From positions 3,477,501 through 3,541,500 of the forward strand of contig NZ_CP006992.1 in NCBI RefSeq assembly GCF_001542815.1: a stretch of DNA of 64,000 bases. The letters are read 5' to 3'. This stretch comes from Methylobacterium sp. AMS5 (GTDB lineage: Bacteria > Pseudomonadota > Alphaproteobacteria > Rhizobiales > Beijerinckiaceae). The notes under the pieces were generated by a model. It ran no database searches. It saw only the letters and a program-made list of their open reading frames with translations, and was not told the origin of the DNA. Below are positions 9,031-19,300 of this stretch, in pieces (the first letter of the stretch is position 1; each line of letters begins with the position of its first letter). Position numbers and translations under genes: made by a program.

Positions 9031-9320
9031 CGCGGCCGATCCGGCAGGTAAAGGCCATTGACGCCAAGGCAAGACAGCACCGTTACCGTGCTCGATCGCT
9101 GCCCCCGGACTTCATGCCGGCGTCGAACAAGCGGCGTCTATGACCAACAACACTTTGATCCGAGTCTCGCAATTAAGACTCTATCAAACACCGCGCATTG
9201 CGGCTGTGGCGAATCACGATTATTGGGCCGTAATCCGGCCTCGGTTCGGTTAGAAGGGTCGATATCAGTCATTCCGCGAAGGCCCCCAATCGAGGCGGCC
9301 CGCGGGCGGGGGCTCGAACG
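9031..9320. other. Intergenic region, no feature recognised
   Basis: About 290 bases between dprA and the SGNH hydrolase gene. It is less GC-rich around 9130-9230 and may carry the promoter for the next operon. No gene, RNA or repeat was recognised. Confidence 0.4.
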
Positions 9321-10181
9321 GTGGTACGGTTTCTACGTCAGGCTCGGATGCGGCCGGTCCCGAGGGGACGCCCGCGGCGGCTCGTCGGTGCGACGGCGCT
9401 GATGCTGGCCCTCACTCTCTCCTCGACCGCGGTGCTCGCCTACGCCGACCTGCTGCCACAGCACCTCGATCTCGGCTTCGACCTCGATCTCGGCCTGTTC
9501 GAGGACACGGCCCCGGCGGGCCTTCCGCACGTCGCCCAGAAGATCGCGCTGGGTGGCCCACTGAGCATCGTCGCCTTCGGCTCCTCCTCGACGGAGGGCG
9601 TCGGCGCCTCGACGCCCGCCGCCGCCTATCCCGCCCGCCTCGAAGCCGGACTGCGGCGCGCCCTGCCGCATCTCGGCAGCAAGATCACGGTCGCCAACCG
9701 CGGCATCGGCGGCGAGGCGGTGGACGAGATGCTGGCCCGGCTCGACCAAGACGTGATCGCGCCCCGGCCCGATCTCGTGATCTGGCAGACCGGCAGCAAC
9801 GACGCCCTGCGCGGCGTCTCCCTCGACCATTTCCGGGAGGCGACGGAGGCGGCGCTGGAGCGCATCCGCGCGGCGGGGATCGACGTGGTTCTGATGGAGC
9901 CGCAATGGTGCCCGACGCTCGACGCCACGCCCGGCGCCGACCGGTTCCGCGACGCCGTGCGCGCCCTCGGCGCCGATCTCGGCGTCCCGGTGATCCGCCG
10001 CTCCGACCTGATGCGCGACTGGATCGGGCAGGGCCGGCTGACCCGCACCGAATTGTTCGCCAGCGACGGCCTGCACATGGCGGATGGCGGTTACGCCCTG
10101 CTCGCCGAGGCCGCGCAGGACGCGGTGCTCGACGGGGCCGAGGCGGCACCGGTGGCGCTCGCCGAGGCAGGGACGGATTGA
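9321..10181 (+). CDS. Exported SGNH/GDSL-family hydrolase
   Basis: 286 aa from GTG 9321 (ATG 9348 also possible) with an N-terminal signal/anchor helix. SGNH blocks are all present: block I is FGSSSTEG with the nucleophile Ser at about residue 89 (Ser in place of the Asp of GDS), block II has NRGIGGE, block III WQTGSNDA, and block V SDGLHM with the Asp-His pair. Probably an esterase or acyl/acetyl hydrolase acting in the periplasm on sugar or lipid; substrate unknown. Its stop overlaps the TTG start of the next gene, so the two are likely one unit. Confidence 0.85.
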   Translation: MVRFLRQARMRPVPRGRPRRLVGATALMLALTLSSTAVLAYADLLPQHLDLGFDLDLGLFEDTAPAGLPHVAQKIALGGPLSIVAFGSSSTEGVGASTPAAAYPARLEAGLRRALPHLGSKITVANRGIGGEAVDEMLARLDQDVIAPRPDLVIWQTGSNDALRGVSLDHFREATEAALERIRAAGIDVVLMEPQWCPTLDATPGADRFRDAVRALGADLGVPVIRRSDLMRDWIGQGRLTRTELFASDGLHMADGGYALLAEAAQDAVLDGAEAAPVALAEAGTD

Positions 10182-11329
10182 GGCCATCATCCGGGGCGGC
10201 CTACCTCGCCCGCTGTGTCACAGTTGGCCTTCTGCTCGCGGCAGCGCCCGCCGGGGCGGTCGATCTGCGCCTGCTGTCCGAAAATCCGCGCTACGCCCGC
10301 AACCCGACCTGCGCCGACGTCACCGTCGTGGCGCCGGGCCGCCGGCCCGGCACGCATCCGCTCGACGATCGGATCAGCCCCAACCCGGCCCTGTCGCCGA
10401 TGAGCCAGGGCGACAGCGCGATCTGCTTTGCCTACGCCACCGCCGACATGATCTCGCAGCGCGTCGGGGTCACCGTCTCGGCGCTGGATGTCGCCACCCG
10501 CTACTACTTTGCCGACCCGGCCGGCCTCGAACGCAGCCGGGACCGTGCCTTGCGGAACTACCTGCGCCGGCATCCCGACCTCGCGGAAGAGATCGCCGAG
10601 AGCCGCAACGACACCGAGGCGAGCCGCGAGCGCAACCCGGGCCGCAAGCCGTATTTCGACAAGCTGGAGGATGGGCAGGAGGCGGCGGCAACGCTCCTCT
10701 ACAACCTCGGCGGTCTGTGCACGGACCGGGACCTGCCCTCCTTCGACGGCTACGGCCAGCACGCGCGCACCCTCGGTGCCCTGCGCTGGCGCAGCCGCGT
10801 CGCCGCCCCGCAGATCTCGTGGCGCAGCCTCGGCGGGACGGTGCCGCGGCTGCGCGATCCGGCGACCGACGCCTTCAACGCCGGCTGGATCGCCCATGTC
10901 GAGCGGCTTTGCCGCCGCAAGCCCCTGCCGGTGCCGCTGATCCCGGTCTCGGACTCGATCGCCGACAACCAGCTCGACTTCATGGACAAGGCCGCCCGCG
11001 GCGAACCCGGCCTCACGGCCGGCACCGACCGGCTGATGGCGATGATCGACTACGCCCTCGACCGGGGCCGCCTGCCGGTGGTGGGCTATTCCTGGTACGT
11101 GCTGGAAGAGCGCCTGCCGAAGGAGCCGGACATCGCCGCCGACCATTCGAGCCCGATCATCGCCCGGCGCAAGGCGGGCGGGCGCTGCCAGTACCACCTG
11201 CAGGACAATACCGGCGAGTACTGCGCCCGGATGCGGCCGGGCATCGCCGAGCGCTGCGACCTCGGCCGGGTCTGGCTCAACGAGGACGAGCTGCGCGCCT
11301 CGCTCTACAGCGTGATCTATCTGCGGTAG
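10178..11329 (+). CDS. Secreted papain-fold (C1-like) protein
   Basis: 383 aa from a TTG that overlaps the previous stop (TTGA); residues ~9-27 are a signal peptide ending PAGA. The sequence MSQGDSAICFAYATADM has Gln77 and Cys83 with the exact Q-x5-C spacing of papain-family enzymes (QGSCGSCWAF). A later DHSSPII gives His323, and LQDNTG gives Asn344, matching the C1 order Gln-Cys-His-Asn. Many Cys and Arg in the mature part. Likely a periplasmic cysteine peptidase or a relative; the assignment rests on motif order and spacing only. Paired with the SGNH hydrolase upstream. Confidence 0.6.
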   Translation: MRPSSGAAYLARCVTVGLLLAAAPAGAVDLRLLSENPRYARNPTCADVTVVAPGRRPGTHPLDDRISPNPALSPMSQGDSAICFAYATADMISQRVGVTVSALDVATRYYFADPAGLERSRDRALRNYLRRHPDLAEEIAESRNDTEASRERNPGRKPYFDKLEDGQEAAATLLYNLGGLCTDRDLPSFDGYGQHARTLGALRWRSRVAAPQISWRSLGGTVPRLRDPATDAFNAGWIAHVERLCRRKPLPVPLIPVSDSIADNQLDFMDKAARGEPGLTAGTDRLMAMIDYALDRGRLPVVGYSWYVLEERLPKEPDIAADHSSPIIARRKAGGRCQYHLQDNTGEYCARMRPGIAERCDLGRVWLNEDELRASLYSVIYLR

Positions 11330-11367
11330 GTCTTTTCGAGCGCAGGACACGACCCGGATTCGCGGCC

Positions 11368-12042
11368 ATGACGATCGAAATCGGATTCCTCGTCTTTCCC
11401 CAGGTGCAGCAGCTCGACCTCACCGGCCCCTACGAGGTGCTGGCCATGGTGCCGGGCGCCCGCGTCCATCTCGTCGCGAAGGCGTTGGGACCGATCGCAA
11501 GCGCCACCGGCCTCGTGCTGACGCCGACGCTCACCTTCGCCGAATGCCCGGCCCTCGACGTGATCTGCGTGCCCGGCGGCGCGGGGGTGAACCCGCTGAT
11601 GGAGGATGCCGAAACCCTCGACTTCCTGCGCCGTCAGGCGGCGAACGCACGCTACGTCACCTCCGTCTGCACCGGCGCCCTGGTGCTCGGCGCGGCAGGC
11701 CTTCTGCGGGGCAAGCGGGCCACCACGCACTGGGCGGCCCACGATCTGCTTAGCTCCTTCGGGGCGATCCCGACCCAGGGACGTGTGGTGCGCGACGGCA
11801 ACCTGATGACCGGCGGCGGCGTGACCGCGGGCATCGATTTCGGCCTGATGCTCGCCGCCGAACTCACCGATGTGGACACCGCGAAGGCGATCCAGCTCCA
11901 TCAGGAATACGCTCCGGCTCCGCCCTTCGATGCGGGCCGGCCTGAAACCGCCGGTCCGGAGATTCTCGCGGCCGCCCGCGAGCGGCTGTCAGCGACGCGC
12001 CGGGAGCGGGAGGCGATCGTGGCGCGGGTGACGCGGGGTTAA
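11368..12042 (+). CDS. DJ-1/PfpI-family protein, isonitrile hydratase-like
   Basis: 224 aa. The nucleophile-elbow Cys is in [16 protein letters not shown] (~residue 98), followed by [14 protein letters not shown], the arrangement seen in cyclohexyl-isocyanide hydratase (InhA) and in the N-terminal amidotransferase-like domain of some AraC regulators. No DNA-binding domain follows, so it is a free-standing enzyme. [13 protein letters not shown] late in the domain is also typical. Its end overlaps convergent ruvX by 4 bases. Confidence 0.8.
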   Translation: MTIEIGFLVFPQVQQLDLTGPYEVLAMVPGARVHLVAKALGPIASATGLVLTPTLTFAECPALDVICVPGGAGVNPLMEDAETLDFLRRQAANARYVTSVCTGALVLGAAGLLRGKRATTHWAAHDLLSSFGAIPTQGRVVRDGNLMTGGGVTAGIDFGLMLAAELTDVDTAKAIQLHQEYAPAPPFDAGRPETAGPEILAAARERLSATRREREAIVARVTRG

Positions 12043-12536
12043 AACCCGTCCGCCTCCTCGGCCGCGCCCGAAAACATCCCGCCCATCACGTCGAGGCAGC
12101 TCTGGAGGATGTAGGCGGCAGCGAGCTTATCCACGAGTTCGCCGCGCCGCGCCCGCGAGGCGTCGGCTTCGAGAAGCGTGCGGGTGACGGCGGCGGTGGA
12201 GAGGCGCTCGTCGAAGAACAGGACCGGCAGCGGCAACAGCGGCTTGAGGTTGCGGGCAAAGCTCCGGCTCGATTGGGCACGGGGGCCTTCGGAGCCGTCC
12301 ATGTTGAGCGGCAGGCCGATCACGAGGCCGCCGACGGCGTGCGTTGCGCACAGTGTCACGATCCGCGCCACGTCGGGCGTGAACTTCACCCGCCGGATCG
12401 TCTCCAGCGGCGAGGCGATCTGCCGGCCGACATCGGACAGGGCGATCCCGATGGTCTTGGTGCCGAGGTCGAGCCCGATCAGGCGCGGCGCGCCGGCCGA
12501 GGCTTCGGCGAAGGCCGCCATCTCCGCCCGGTTCAC
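12039..12536 (-). CDS. ruvX: Putative pre-16S rRNA nuclease / Holliday junction resolvase-like YqgF
   Basis: 165 aa RNase-H-fold nuclease. [17 protein letters not shown] gives the first catalytic Asp, [15 protein letters not shown] the family signature, [11 protein letters not shown] the Glu, and [12 protein letters not shown] the last Asp. The ATG at 12536 overlaps the upstream SUKH stop (ATGA); a second in-frame ATG lies at 12521. Essential in many bacteria for 16S 5' maturation. Confidence 0.95.
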   Translation of the reverse strand: MNRAEMAAFAEASAGAPRLIGLDLGTKTIGIALSDVGRQIASPLETIRRVKFTPDVARIVTLCATHAVGGLVIGLPLNMDGSEGPRAQSSRSFARNLKPLLPLPVLFFDERLSTAAVTRTLLEADASRARRGELVDKLAAAYILQSCLDVMGGMFSGAAEEADGF

Positions 12537-13111
12537 GAATCCATCGCTCCGAGCTGTTCCAGGGCCGCCGCGTCGTCGCCCGCGAAGGTCGCGGGCAGCG
12601 GACCTTCCCCGTCGCCGAGGATGTGCAGGATCTCGAGGCCTTGGAGCCCGCGCAGGAAGGTCGGCAGGTCGGCACCGCCGAAATGCACGGTCTCCAGATC
12701 AGCGCACAGCACCCAGATGTCATATTCGGGAAAGCCCGGCGTCACGTCGAAGAACAGGAAGTCGCCCCGCTCGGTCTGCCCGAAGAAGCAGGCCCGCTCC
12801 ATCAGCCCGGCATCGGCATCCCCCTCGATGGTGAAGCGGTGCGGCTCGTCGCTGTCCTCGTCGTGCAGGCCGTCGAGGGCGAGCGCCACGCCGTGCGAGA
12901 TCAGGTGCGCTCGCGAACCGAGATCCGCCGCCTCCACCGGAACCGGGGTGAAGATGCGCAGATGCCCGCCGATCCGACCGGCGCCGCAGCTCTGCGCGAA
13001 GTTGCGGTAGCTCTGAGGGAGCGGGAACCCGAGTTCGGCCTCGGCGCGGGCGAGATCCGCCTCGCTGGAGATCAGCCCCGGACGCAGTTCCCGGAAGACG
13101 CTGTCCCACAT
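12533..13111 (-). CDS. SMI1/KNR4 (SUKH) domain protein
   Basis: 192 aa from ATG 13111 (MWDSVF). The pattern of an N-terminal acidic helix, [19 protein letters not shown] and the later FLFFDVTPG fits the SUKH superfamily, which includes many immunity proteins of contact-dependent toxins as well as housekeeping forms. No toxin gene is adjacent; it is coupled to ruvX. An in-frame start further upstream (13174) would add a tail that has no conserved look. Confidence 0.65.
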   Translation of the reverse strand: MWDSVFRELRPGLISSEADLARAEAELGFPLPQSYRNFAQSCGAGRIGGHLRIFTPVPVEAADLGSRAHLISHGVALALDGLHDEDSDEPHRFTIEGDADAGLMERACFFGQTERGDFLFFDVTPGFPEYDIWVLCADLETVHFGGADLPTFLRGLQGLEILHILGDGEGPLPATFAGDDAAALEQLGAMDS

Positions 13112-13271
13112 GCCCCGTCCTCGCCGTATCCCGATGTAGGAGGGGCTTACGCCCGCCCGCGCGGACTTGTCCACCGCACAGATTAACCATGGCGGATGGT
13201 CGGCCCTCCGCGGATGGACCGGAAAGCGAAAAGCGGTGTTAAGGTTTCGTTAACGACGCCGGAACCGCCCC

Positions 13272-13457
13272 GTGCCCCTCACGCCGACGCCGACCCCTCA
13301 AGCCTCCGCCCGATCCGGCGGCCTCATGCGGCGGCATGTGCTGATGCTGGCGCTCGCCTTCGAGATCCTTTGCGTCGGGGCCTATAACGCCGACCGTTTC
13401 CGCCGCCCCGGAATCACCGTGGACATGCCGGTGACGCGCGGCCACGTCATCGTCTGA
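13272..13457 (+). CDS. Short membrane-anchored hypothetical protein
   Basis: 61 aa from GTG 13272, or 43 aa from ATG 13326 ([20 protein letters not shown]), with a single hydrophobic span followed by a short polar tail. No family recognised. It is divergent from the SUKH gene and upstream of gatC. Confidence 0.4.
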   Translation: MPLTPTPTPQASARSGGLMRRHVLMLALAFEILCVGAYNADRFRRPGITVDMPVTRGHVIV

Positions 13458-13614
13458 GCCGCCTGTTCGATCGAGTCCACGGGCTCCGAGGCCCTCTCTG
13501 CCATCGACCCGGCGCGGAGCGTTGCCCCTGCGCGAAGGCGGGTGCTATAGCCCGGCTGATCCCGGCGCGAGGTTTTCAACCCGTGCTCACGGCAGACGAG
13601 GCGACACGGGCGGC

Positions 13615-13902
13615 ATGTCGGTCGACGAGAAAACGGTACGGCGCATCGCGCATCTGGCCCGCATCGCGGTGACCGACGAGGAAGTCGGCCCGCTGAAGGG
13701 GGAACTCAACGCGATCCTCGCCTTCGTCGAGCAACTCGGCGCGGTGGATGTGGACGGCGTCGAGCCGATGACCTCCGTCACCCCGATGCGCATGAAGAAG
13801 CGCGCCGACGTGGTGAACGACGGCGGGCGGGCGAGCGACATCGTCGCCAACGCCCCCGAGACCGAGGATAACTATTTTCTCGTGCCGAAGGTTGTCGAGT
13901 AG
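13615..13902 (+). CDS. gatC: Aspartyl/glutamyl-tRNA amidotransferase subunit C
   Basis: 95 aa. GatC holds GatA and GatB together in the complex that converts Glu-tRNA(Gln) and Asp-tRNA(Asn) to the amides. [18 protein letters not shown] at the start, [13 protein letters not shown] in the middle and [15 protein letters not shown] [10 protein letters not shown] at the end are the conserved segments. Followed 96 bases later by gatA; gatB is not in the window. Confidence 0.97.
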   Translation: MSVDEKTVRRIAHLARIAVTDEEVGPLKGELNAILAFVEQLGAVDVDGVEPMTSVTPMRMKKRADVVNDGGRASDIVANAPETEDNYFLVPKVVE

Positions 13903-13998
13903 TCCCCTGGGACGCGACGGAGCGGCTTTTCTGCCACCTGCGAGACGCCACGCGCCCGCGGGCTTGGTGCGGATACCTGGCAGACACTTGGAACGGGC

Positions 13999-15480
13999 AT
14001 GACGGCACTCAACGAACTCACCCTGGCCGAGGCTCGCGACGGGCTGAAAGCCAAAGATTTTTCGGCCCGCGAGATCGCGCAGGCGCATCTCGACGCCATC
14101 GACCGGGCAAAGGCGCTCAACGCCTACATCGTCGCGACGCCCGATCGGGCGCTGAAGATGGCCGAGGTCTCCGACCAGAAGATCGCCAAGGGCGAGGCCC
14201 GGCCGCTCGAGGGCCTGCCGCTCGGCATCAAGGACCTGTTCGCGACGCAGGGCGTCCACACCACCGCGGGCTCGAAGATCCTCGAAAGGTTCGAGCCGCA
14301 TTACGAGTCGAACGTCTCGTCCCAGCTCTGGCGCGACGGCGCGGTGATGCTGGGCAAGCTCAACCTCGACGAATTCGCCATGGGCTCGTCCAACGAGACC
14401 AGCGCCTACGGCAAGACGATCTCCCCCTGGCGCCGCCAGGGCTCGGACGCCCCGCTGGTGCCCGGCGGCTCGTCGGGCGGTTCGGCGGCGGCGGTCGCCG
14501 CCCATCTGTGCCTCGGTGCCACCGCGACCGATACCGGCGGCTCGATCCGTCAGCCCGCCGCCTTCACCGGCACGGTGGGCATCAAGCCGACCTACGGCCG
14601 CTGCTCGCGCTGGGGCATCATCGCCTACGCCTCCTCGCTCGATCAGGCCGGCCCGATCGCCCGCACGGTGCAGGATTGCGCGATCCTGCTCGGCTCCATG
14701 GCCGGACACGACCCGCGCGACACGACGTCGGTCGATAGGCCGGTGCCCGACTTCGAGGCCGCCATCTCCCGCGGCGTGAAGGGCCTCACCATCGGCATCC
14801 CGCGGGAATACCGGGTCGAGGGCATGCCCGCCGAGATCCAGCGGCTCTGGGACCAGGGCGCGGACTGGCTGAGGGAGGCCGGCGCGACGATCAAGGACAT
14901 CTCGCTGCCGCATACGCAATACGCGCTGCCGGCCTACTACATCGTGGCGCCGGCCGAGGCCTCCTCGAACCTCGCCCGCTACGACGGCGTCCGCTACGGC
15001 CTGCGCGTGCCCGGCAAGGACATCGCCGGGATGTACGAGAACACCCGTGCCGCCGGCTTCGGCCGCGAGGTGAAGCGGCGCATCATGATCGGTACCTACG
15101 TCCTGTCGGCCGGCTACTACGACGCCTACTACGTCCGGGCCCAAAAGATCCGCACGCTGATCAAGCGCGACTTCGAGGCGGCCTACGCCTCCGGCGTCGA
15201 TGCGATCCTCACACCCGCAACCCCGTCGGCGGCATTCGGCATCGGCGAGATGGCCTCGGCTGATCCGGTCGAGATGTACCTCAACGACGTCTTCACGGTG
15301 ACGGTGAACATGGCCGGCCTGCCCGGCATCGCGGTGCCGGCCGGCCTCGACGCGCAGGGGCTGCCGCTCGGCCTCCAGCTCATCGGGCGGCCGTTCGACG
15401 AAGAGACGCTGTTTGCCGCCGCGCAGACCATCGAGAAGGCGGCCGGGCGGATCAGCCTGCCGAAGGCGTGGTGGGCGTGA
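13999..15480 (+). CDS. gatA: Aspartyl/glutamyl-tRNA amidotransferase subunit A
   Basis: 493 aa amidase that releases ammonia from glutamine for tRNA-dependent amidation. The amidase-signature Ser-cisSer-Lys triad is visible: LGIKDLF (Lys), [13 protein letters not shown] (first Ser) and [11 protein letters not shown] (nucleophile Ser). Length and ends match the family. In an apparent unit with gatC upstream and a small membrane gene overlapping its stop. Confidence 0.98.
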   Translation: MTALNELTLAEARDGLKAKDFSAREIAQAHLDAIDRAKALNAYIVATPDRALKMAEVSDQKIAKGEARPLEGLPLGIKDLFATQGVHTTAGSKILERFEPHYESNVSSQLWRDGAVMLGKLNLDEFAMGSSNETSAYGKTISPWRRQGSDAPLVPGGSSGGSAAAVAAHLCLGATATDTGGSIRQPAAFTGTVGIKPTYGRCSRWGIIAYASSLDQAGPIARTVQDCAILLGSMAGHDPRDTTSVDRPVPDFEAAISRGVKGLTIGIPREYRVEGMPAEIQRLWDQGADWLREAGATIKDISLPHTQYALPAYYIVAPAEASSNLARYDGVRYGLRVPGKDIAGMYENTRAAGFGREVKRRIMIGTYVLSAGYYDAYYVRAQKIRTLIKRDFEAAYASGVDAILTPATPSAAFGIGEMASADPVEMYLNDVFTVTVNMAGLPGIAVPAGLDAQGLPLGLQLIGRPFDEETLFAAAQTIEKAAGRISLPKAWWA

Positions 15481-15782
15481 ACGCCGCCCCCGTCGTCCCG
15501 GTCTATTCGTTCTCGGTCTGGATTCTCGCCGGATTCGATCCCCTCCTGATCCTGATCGCCGTGTTCCTCGGCTGGAAGGCGGATCAGTTCGGCAAGGTCT
15601 TCATCGCGGCCATCGCCGCGCTGGGAGTCTCGGTGCTGTTCGCGTGGCTCGTGACGCGGATCGGCCTGCCCTGGCCGGCCCCCGTCGCCGCCGACCTGCC
15701 GACGTTCTTTCCGGTGCGGACGGTCTCGGCGTTTCTGTGGGCCGCCGCCGGATATGGCGCGCGGCGGCTGATGAAGCGCTGA
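15477..15782 (+). CDS. Small membrane protein downstream of gatA
   Basis: 101 aa, three hydrophobic segments (about residues 12-34, 40-58 and 78-93), basic end ARRLMKR. The GTG at 15477 overlaps the gatA stop (GTGA), which is why it is chosen over the GTG at 15468. Unknown function; its coupling to gatA suggests it is a real gene. Confidence 0.6.
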   Translation: MNAAPVVPVYSFSVWILAGFDPLLILIAVFLGWKADQFGKVFIAAIAALGVSVLFAWLVTRIGLPWPAPVAADLPTFFPVRTVSAFLWAAAGYGARRLMKR

Positions 15783-15813
15783 GAGGGAGCCCATCCCGTC
15801 GCGTATCGGAGGA

Positions 15814-15846
15814 ATCCTTCGAGGCCGCTTCGCGGCACCTCAGGAT
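15814..15846. repeat. REP-like palindrome 1
   Basis: ATCCTTCGAGG...CCTCAGGAT with an inner CCGCTTCGCGG hairpin. The same outer motif (CCTTCGAG...CTCAGGATGAGG) recurs inside an IS3 orfB at 23209-23235 and, diverged, at 16243-16294. Resembles the repetitive extragenic palindromes common in this group of alphaproteobacteria. It overlaps the end of the GIY-YIG gene. Confidence 0.6.
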
Positions 15847-16211
15847 GAGGGGGACGGGTGGGAGAGACTGACCCTCGCAGACGGGCGCTTCGCCGGGAAC
15901 TGCACCCTGTCCCAATCCTCGGTGATGAGCGCTTCCTTCTTGGCGCGACTCCAGCCCTTGATCCGCCGCTCCATCGCGATGGCATCGGTGATGCGGTCGA
16001 ACCACTCGGCGTAGACCAGCGTCACCGGTCTGCGGTGATCGGTGTAGCCAGCATGCGTTCCGGCCTGATGCTCCGCCAGCCGCCTATCGAGGGATTCGCC
16101 GCGGGCTGAGCCGACATAGTAACTGCCATCGGCACACCGCAGCATGTAGACGAACGCGGTCAAGGATTGCTCCAGCGGCAGATAATCTGTCCGCCAGCCT
16201 GTCGGATGCAC
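15840..16211 (-). CDS. GIY-YIG domain nuclease-like protein
   Basis: 123 aa. FVYMLRCADGSYYVGSARGE is the GIY-YIG strand pair, followed by RRLAEHQAGTHAGYTDHRRP with the conserved Arg and His, and YAEWFDRITDAIAMERRIKG with the Glu. This is the small stand-alone UPF0213/YhbQ type. The family usually begins just before FVYML, so a TTG at 16163 may be the true start and the first ~16 residues spurious. Its 3' end lies in a REP-like palindrome. Confidence 0.8.
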   Translation of the reverse strand: MHPTGWRTDYLPLEQSLTAFVYMLRCADGSYYVGSARGESLDRRLAEHQAGTHAGYTDHRRPVTLVYAEWFDRITDAIAMERRIKGWSRAKKEALITEDWDRVQFPAKRPSARVSLSHPSPSS

Positions 16212-16242
16212 GCCCCCAGCTCAACGGAGATGGTATCCACCA

Positions 16243-16294
16243 CGCTCCTCATGCTGAGGTGCACGCGGCGCGCGTGCCTCGAAGCACGCGCGCC
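16243..16294. repeat. REP-like palindrome 2 with perfect 11-bp hairpin
   Basis: CCTCATGCTGAGGTGC and GCCTCGAAG echo REP 1 in reverse order. Inside, 16267-16277 (GGCGCGCGTGC) pairs perfectly with 16284-16294 across a 6-nt loop. There is no T tract, but it lies 15 bases past the stop of the RND permease on the minus strand and may act as a 3' end stabiliser or weak terminator. Confidence 0.55.
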
Positions 16295-16308
16295 GCCCCT
16301 CCCATCCG

Positions 16309-19300
16309 CTACTCCGCCGGCACCGAGTGCCCATGATGAGCCGGAGCAGGCGCGGCCTCCGCGTTCTCGCCGGCGGCGACCTCCTTGCGCTTGAACAGGC
16401 GCATCACCACCACGAAGAACACCGGCACGAAGAACACCGCGAGCACGGTGGCCGAGATCATGCCGCCCATCACGCCGGTGCCGATCGCCTGCTGGCTCTT
16501 CGACGAGGCGCCGGTGGCGATGGCCAGCGGCACCACGCCGAAGATGAAGGCGAGCGAGGTCATCACGATCGGGCGGAAGCGCAGCGTCGCCGCCTGGATC
16601 GTCGCCTGGACGATGTTGGTGCCGGGCTTCCACAGATCACGCGCGAACTCCACGATCAGGATCGCGTTCTTGGCCGATAGGCCGATGATCGTGATGAGCC
16701 CGATCTTGAAGTAGACGTCGTTGGGCATGCCGCGCAGATACACCGCCGCCACCGAGCCGATGACGCCGAGCGGGATCACGAGCAGCACCGAGATCGGGAT
16801 CGACCAGCTCTCGTAGAGCGCGGCCAGACACAGGAACACGATGAGCACCGACAGCGCCAGCAGCAACGAGGCTTGGCTGCCGGCCTCCTTCTCCTGGAGC
16901 GACTGGCCGGTCCAGGCATAGCCGAAGCCCTTCGGCAGGAAGGTCATCAGTCGCTCCATCTCCTTGATGGTGTCGCCGGACGTGTAGCCGGGAGCCGGAT
17001 CGCCGGTAATGCGCACCGACTGGTAGCCGTTGAAGCCGATGATCTGGGCCGGGCCGACGCCCCATTTCAGGTCGGCGAAGGAGGACATCGGCACCATCGT
17101 CCCCTGCGCGTTCTTGACCGAGTAGTTCAGCAGGTCCGACGCGTGCAGGCGCTGAAGATCTTCGGACTGCACGATCACGCGCTGCATCTTGCCGCGGTTG
17201 GGGAAGTCGTTGACGTAGACCGAGCCGAGATTGACCTGGATCGTGTTGTTGATGTCCTCGAAATCGACGCCGAGTGCGGCCGCCTTCTCGCGGTCGATGA
17301 TGAGTTCGGCCTCGGGCGCGGGCGGCAGGCCCTCGACATAGACTTTTGTGAGCACGGGGCTCTTGCGGGCGAGCGAGAGCAGTTGCTCCTGGGCCGCCAT
17401 CAGCGCCGAGTAGCCCTTCTGCGCCCGGTCCTGCAGGCGGAACGAGAAGCCCGAGGCGTTGCCGAGGTTGTCGATCGGCGGCGGCTCCAGCGCCTGGATC
17501 ACGGCATCCTTGTAGCCCCCGAGCGCCTTGTTGGTCCCCTCGACCAGCTTGGCGGCGGAGTTCTCCGCGTCGCGCTCGCCCCAGGGCTTGAGCGTCACGA
17601 AGGCCTGGCTCGTCATCTGCCCCTGACCGGAGAAGGAGAAGCCGTTGATGACGGTGACCGTCGCCACGCCCGGCTGGGCCAGGAGATAATCCTCGACCTT
17701 CTTCACCGCCGCTTCCGTGCGGTTGAAGGAGGAGCCCGGCGGGGTCTGGATATCGACGGTGAAGAAGCCCTGATCCTCGAGCGGCAGGAAGCCCTCGGGC
17801 AGGCGCATGAAGGCGTAGGCCACCCCCGCCACCAGCACGAGGTAGATCAGCATCACCCGGCCGGACTTGCGGATGAACCACGCCACGCCGCGGCCGTAGC
17901 GGGCGGTCTCTCGGTCGACGAACCGGTTGAACCAGCCGAACACGCCGCCCTTGGCGTGGCCGTGCCCCTTCTCGATCGGCTTCAGCATCGTGGCGCAGAG
18001 CGCCGGGGTCAGCGAGAGGGCGAGCAGGGCCGAGAAGGCGATGGAGGTCACCATCGCGATCGAGAACTGCCGGTAGATGATGCCGACCGAGCCGGGGAAG
18101 AACGCCATCGGGATGAACACGGCCACCAGCACCAGGGTGATGCCGATGATCGCCCCCGTGATCTGGCTCATCGCCTTCCGGGTCGCCTCCTTCGGCGGCA
18201 GCCCCTCCTCGTTCATGATGCGCTCGACGTTCTCGACCACGACGATGGCGTCGTCGACGAGGATGCCGATGGCCAGCACCATGCCGAACATGGTCAGCAC
18301 GTTCACGGAGAAGCCCGCGAGCAGCATGACGGTGCAGGTGCCGAACAGGGCGATCGGCACGACGATGGTCGGAATGAGGGTGTAGCGGATGTTCTGGAGG
18401 AACAGGAACATCACGATGAAGACGAGCACCACCGCCTCGACCAGCGTGTGCAGCACCTTCTGGATCGAGGCATCGACCGCGGGCGTGATGTCGTAGGGGA
18501 TGTCCCACTTCACCGTATCGGGGAAGAACTGCGACAGCTCCACCATCTTGGCGCGGATCGCCTTGGCCGTCTCGATGGCGTTGCCGTCGGGCGCCAGCGT
18601 CACGGAGATGCCCGCCGCCGGGCCGCCGTTGAGGCGGGTGGTGAACTTGTAGTCGTCGCCGCCGAGTTCGATCCGGGCGACGTCGCGCAGGCGCACGTTG
18701 GAGCCGTCGGGATTGGCACGCAGCACGATGGCGCCGAACGCCTCCGGCTCGGTCATCTGCCCCTTGACGATGATGGGGAAGTTGACGGCGTGGCGCTCGG
18801 GCGAGGGCTGCGCGCCGACGGCACCCGAAGCGATCTGCACGTTCTGCCGGCCGATCGCCTTGGTCACGTCGGCGGCGTTGAGGGAGAGGCCGCGCAGCTT
18901 GTCCGGGTCGATCCAGATCCGCAGCGCCCGCTCGGTCGAGTAGAGGGTGGCGCGGCCGACGCCGGGGATGCGGCGGATCTCGTTGATGACGTTGCGGATC
19001 AGGAAGTCGCCCAGCCCCACCTCGTCGGTTTTCCCGTCGGTGGAAACGAGCGTGATGATGTTCAGCGTCGCGGCCGACGCTTCCTCCACGAGGATGCCCT
19101 GCTGGCGCACTTCGGCCGGCAGGCGTGCCTCGACGCGCTTCAAGCGGTTCTGCACCTCGACGCCGGCGTAGCCGGGATCGGTGCCGGGCTGGAAACTGGC
19201 GGTGATCTCGACCACGCCGAACGAATCGGAGGCCGATTCGAAGCTCAGGATGTTGGCCGCGCCGTTGAGCTCGTCCTCGATGAGGCGCGTCGTGCCGGTG

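Noticed and set aside
13576..15144. 522-codon frame antisense to gatA and gatC
   Set aside because: Complement of the conserved gatC and gatA genes, which are certain; no independent motif.
16637..18508. Long reading frame (623 codons) inside the first RND permease on the same strand
   Set aside because: It is the +1 shadow of the permease, full of Arg/His/Gly as expected from high-GC third positions; no protein motif.
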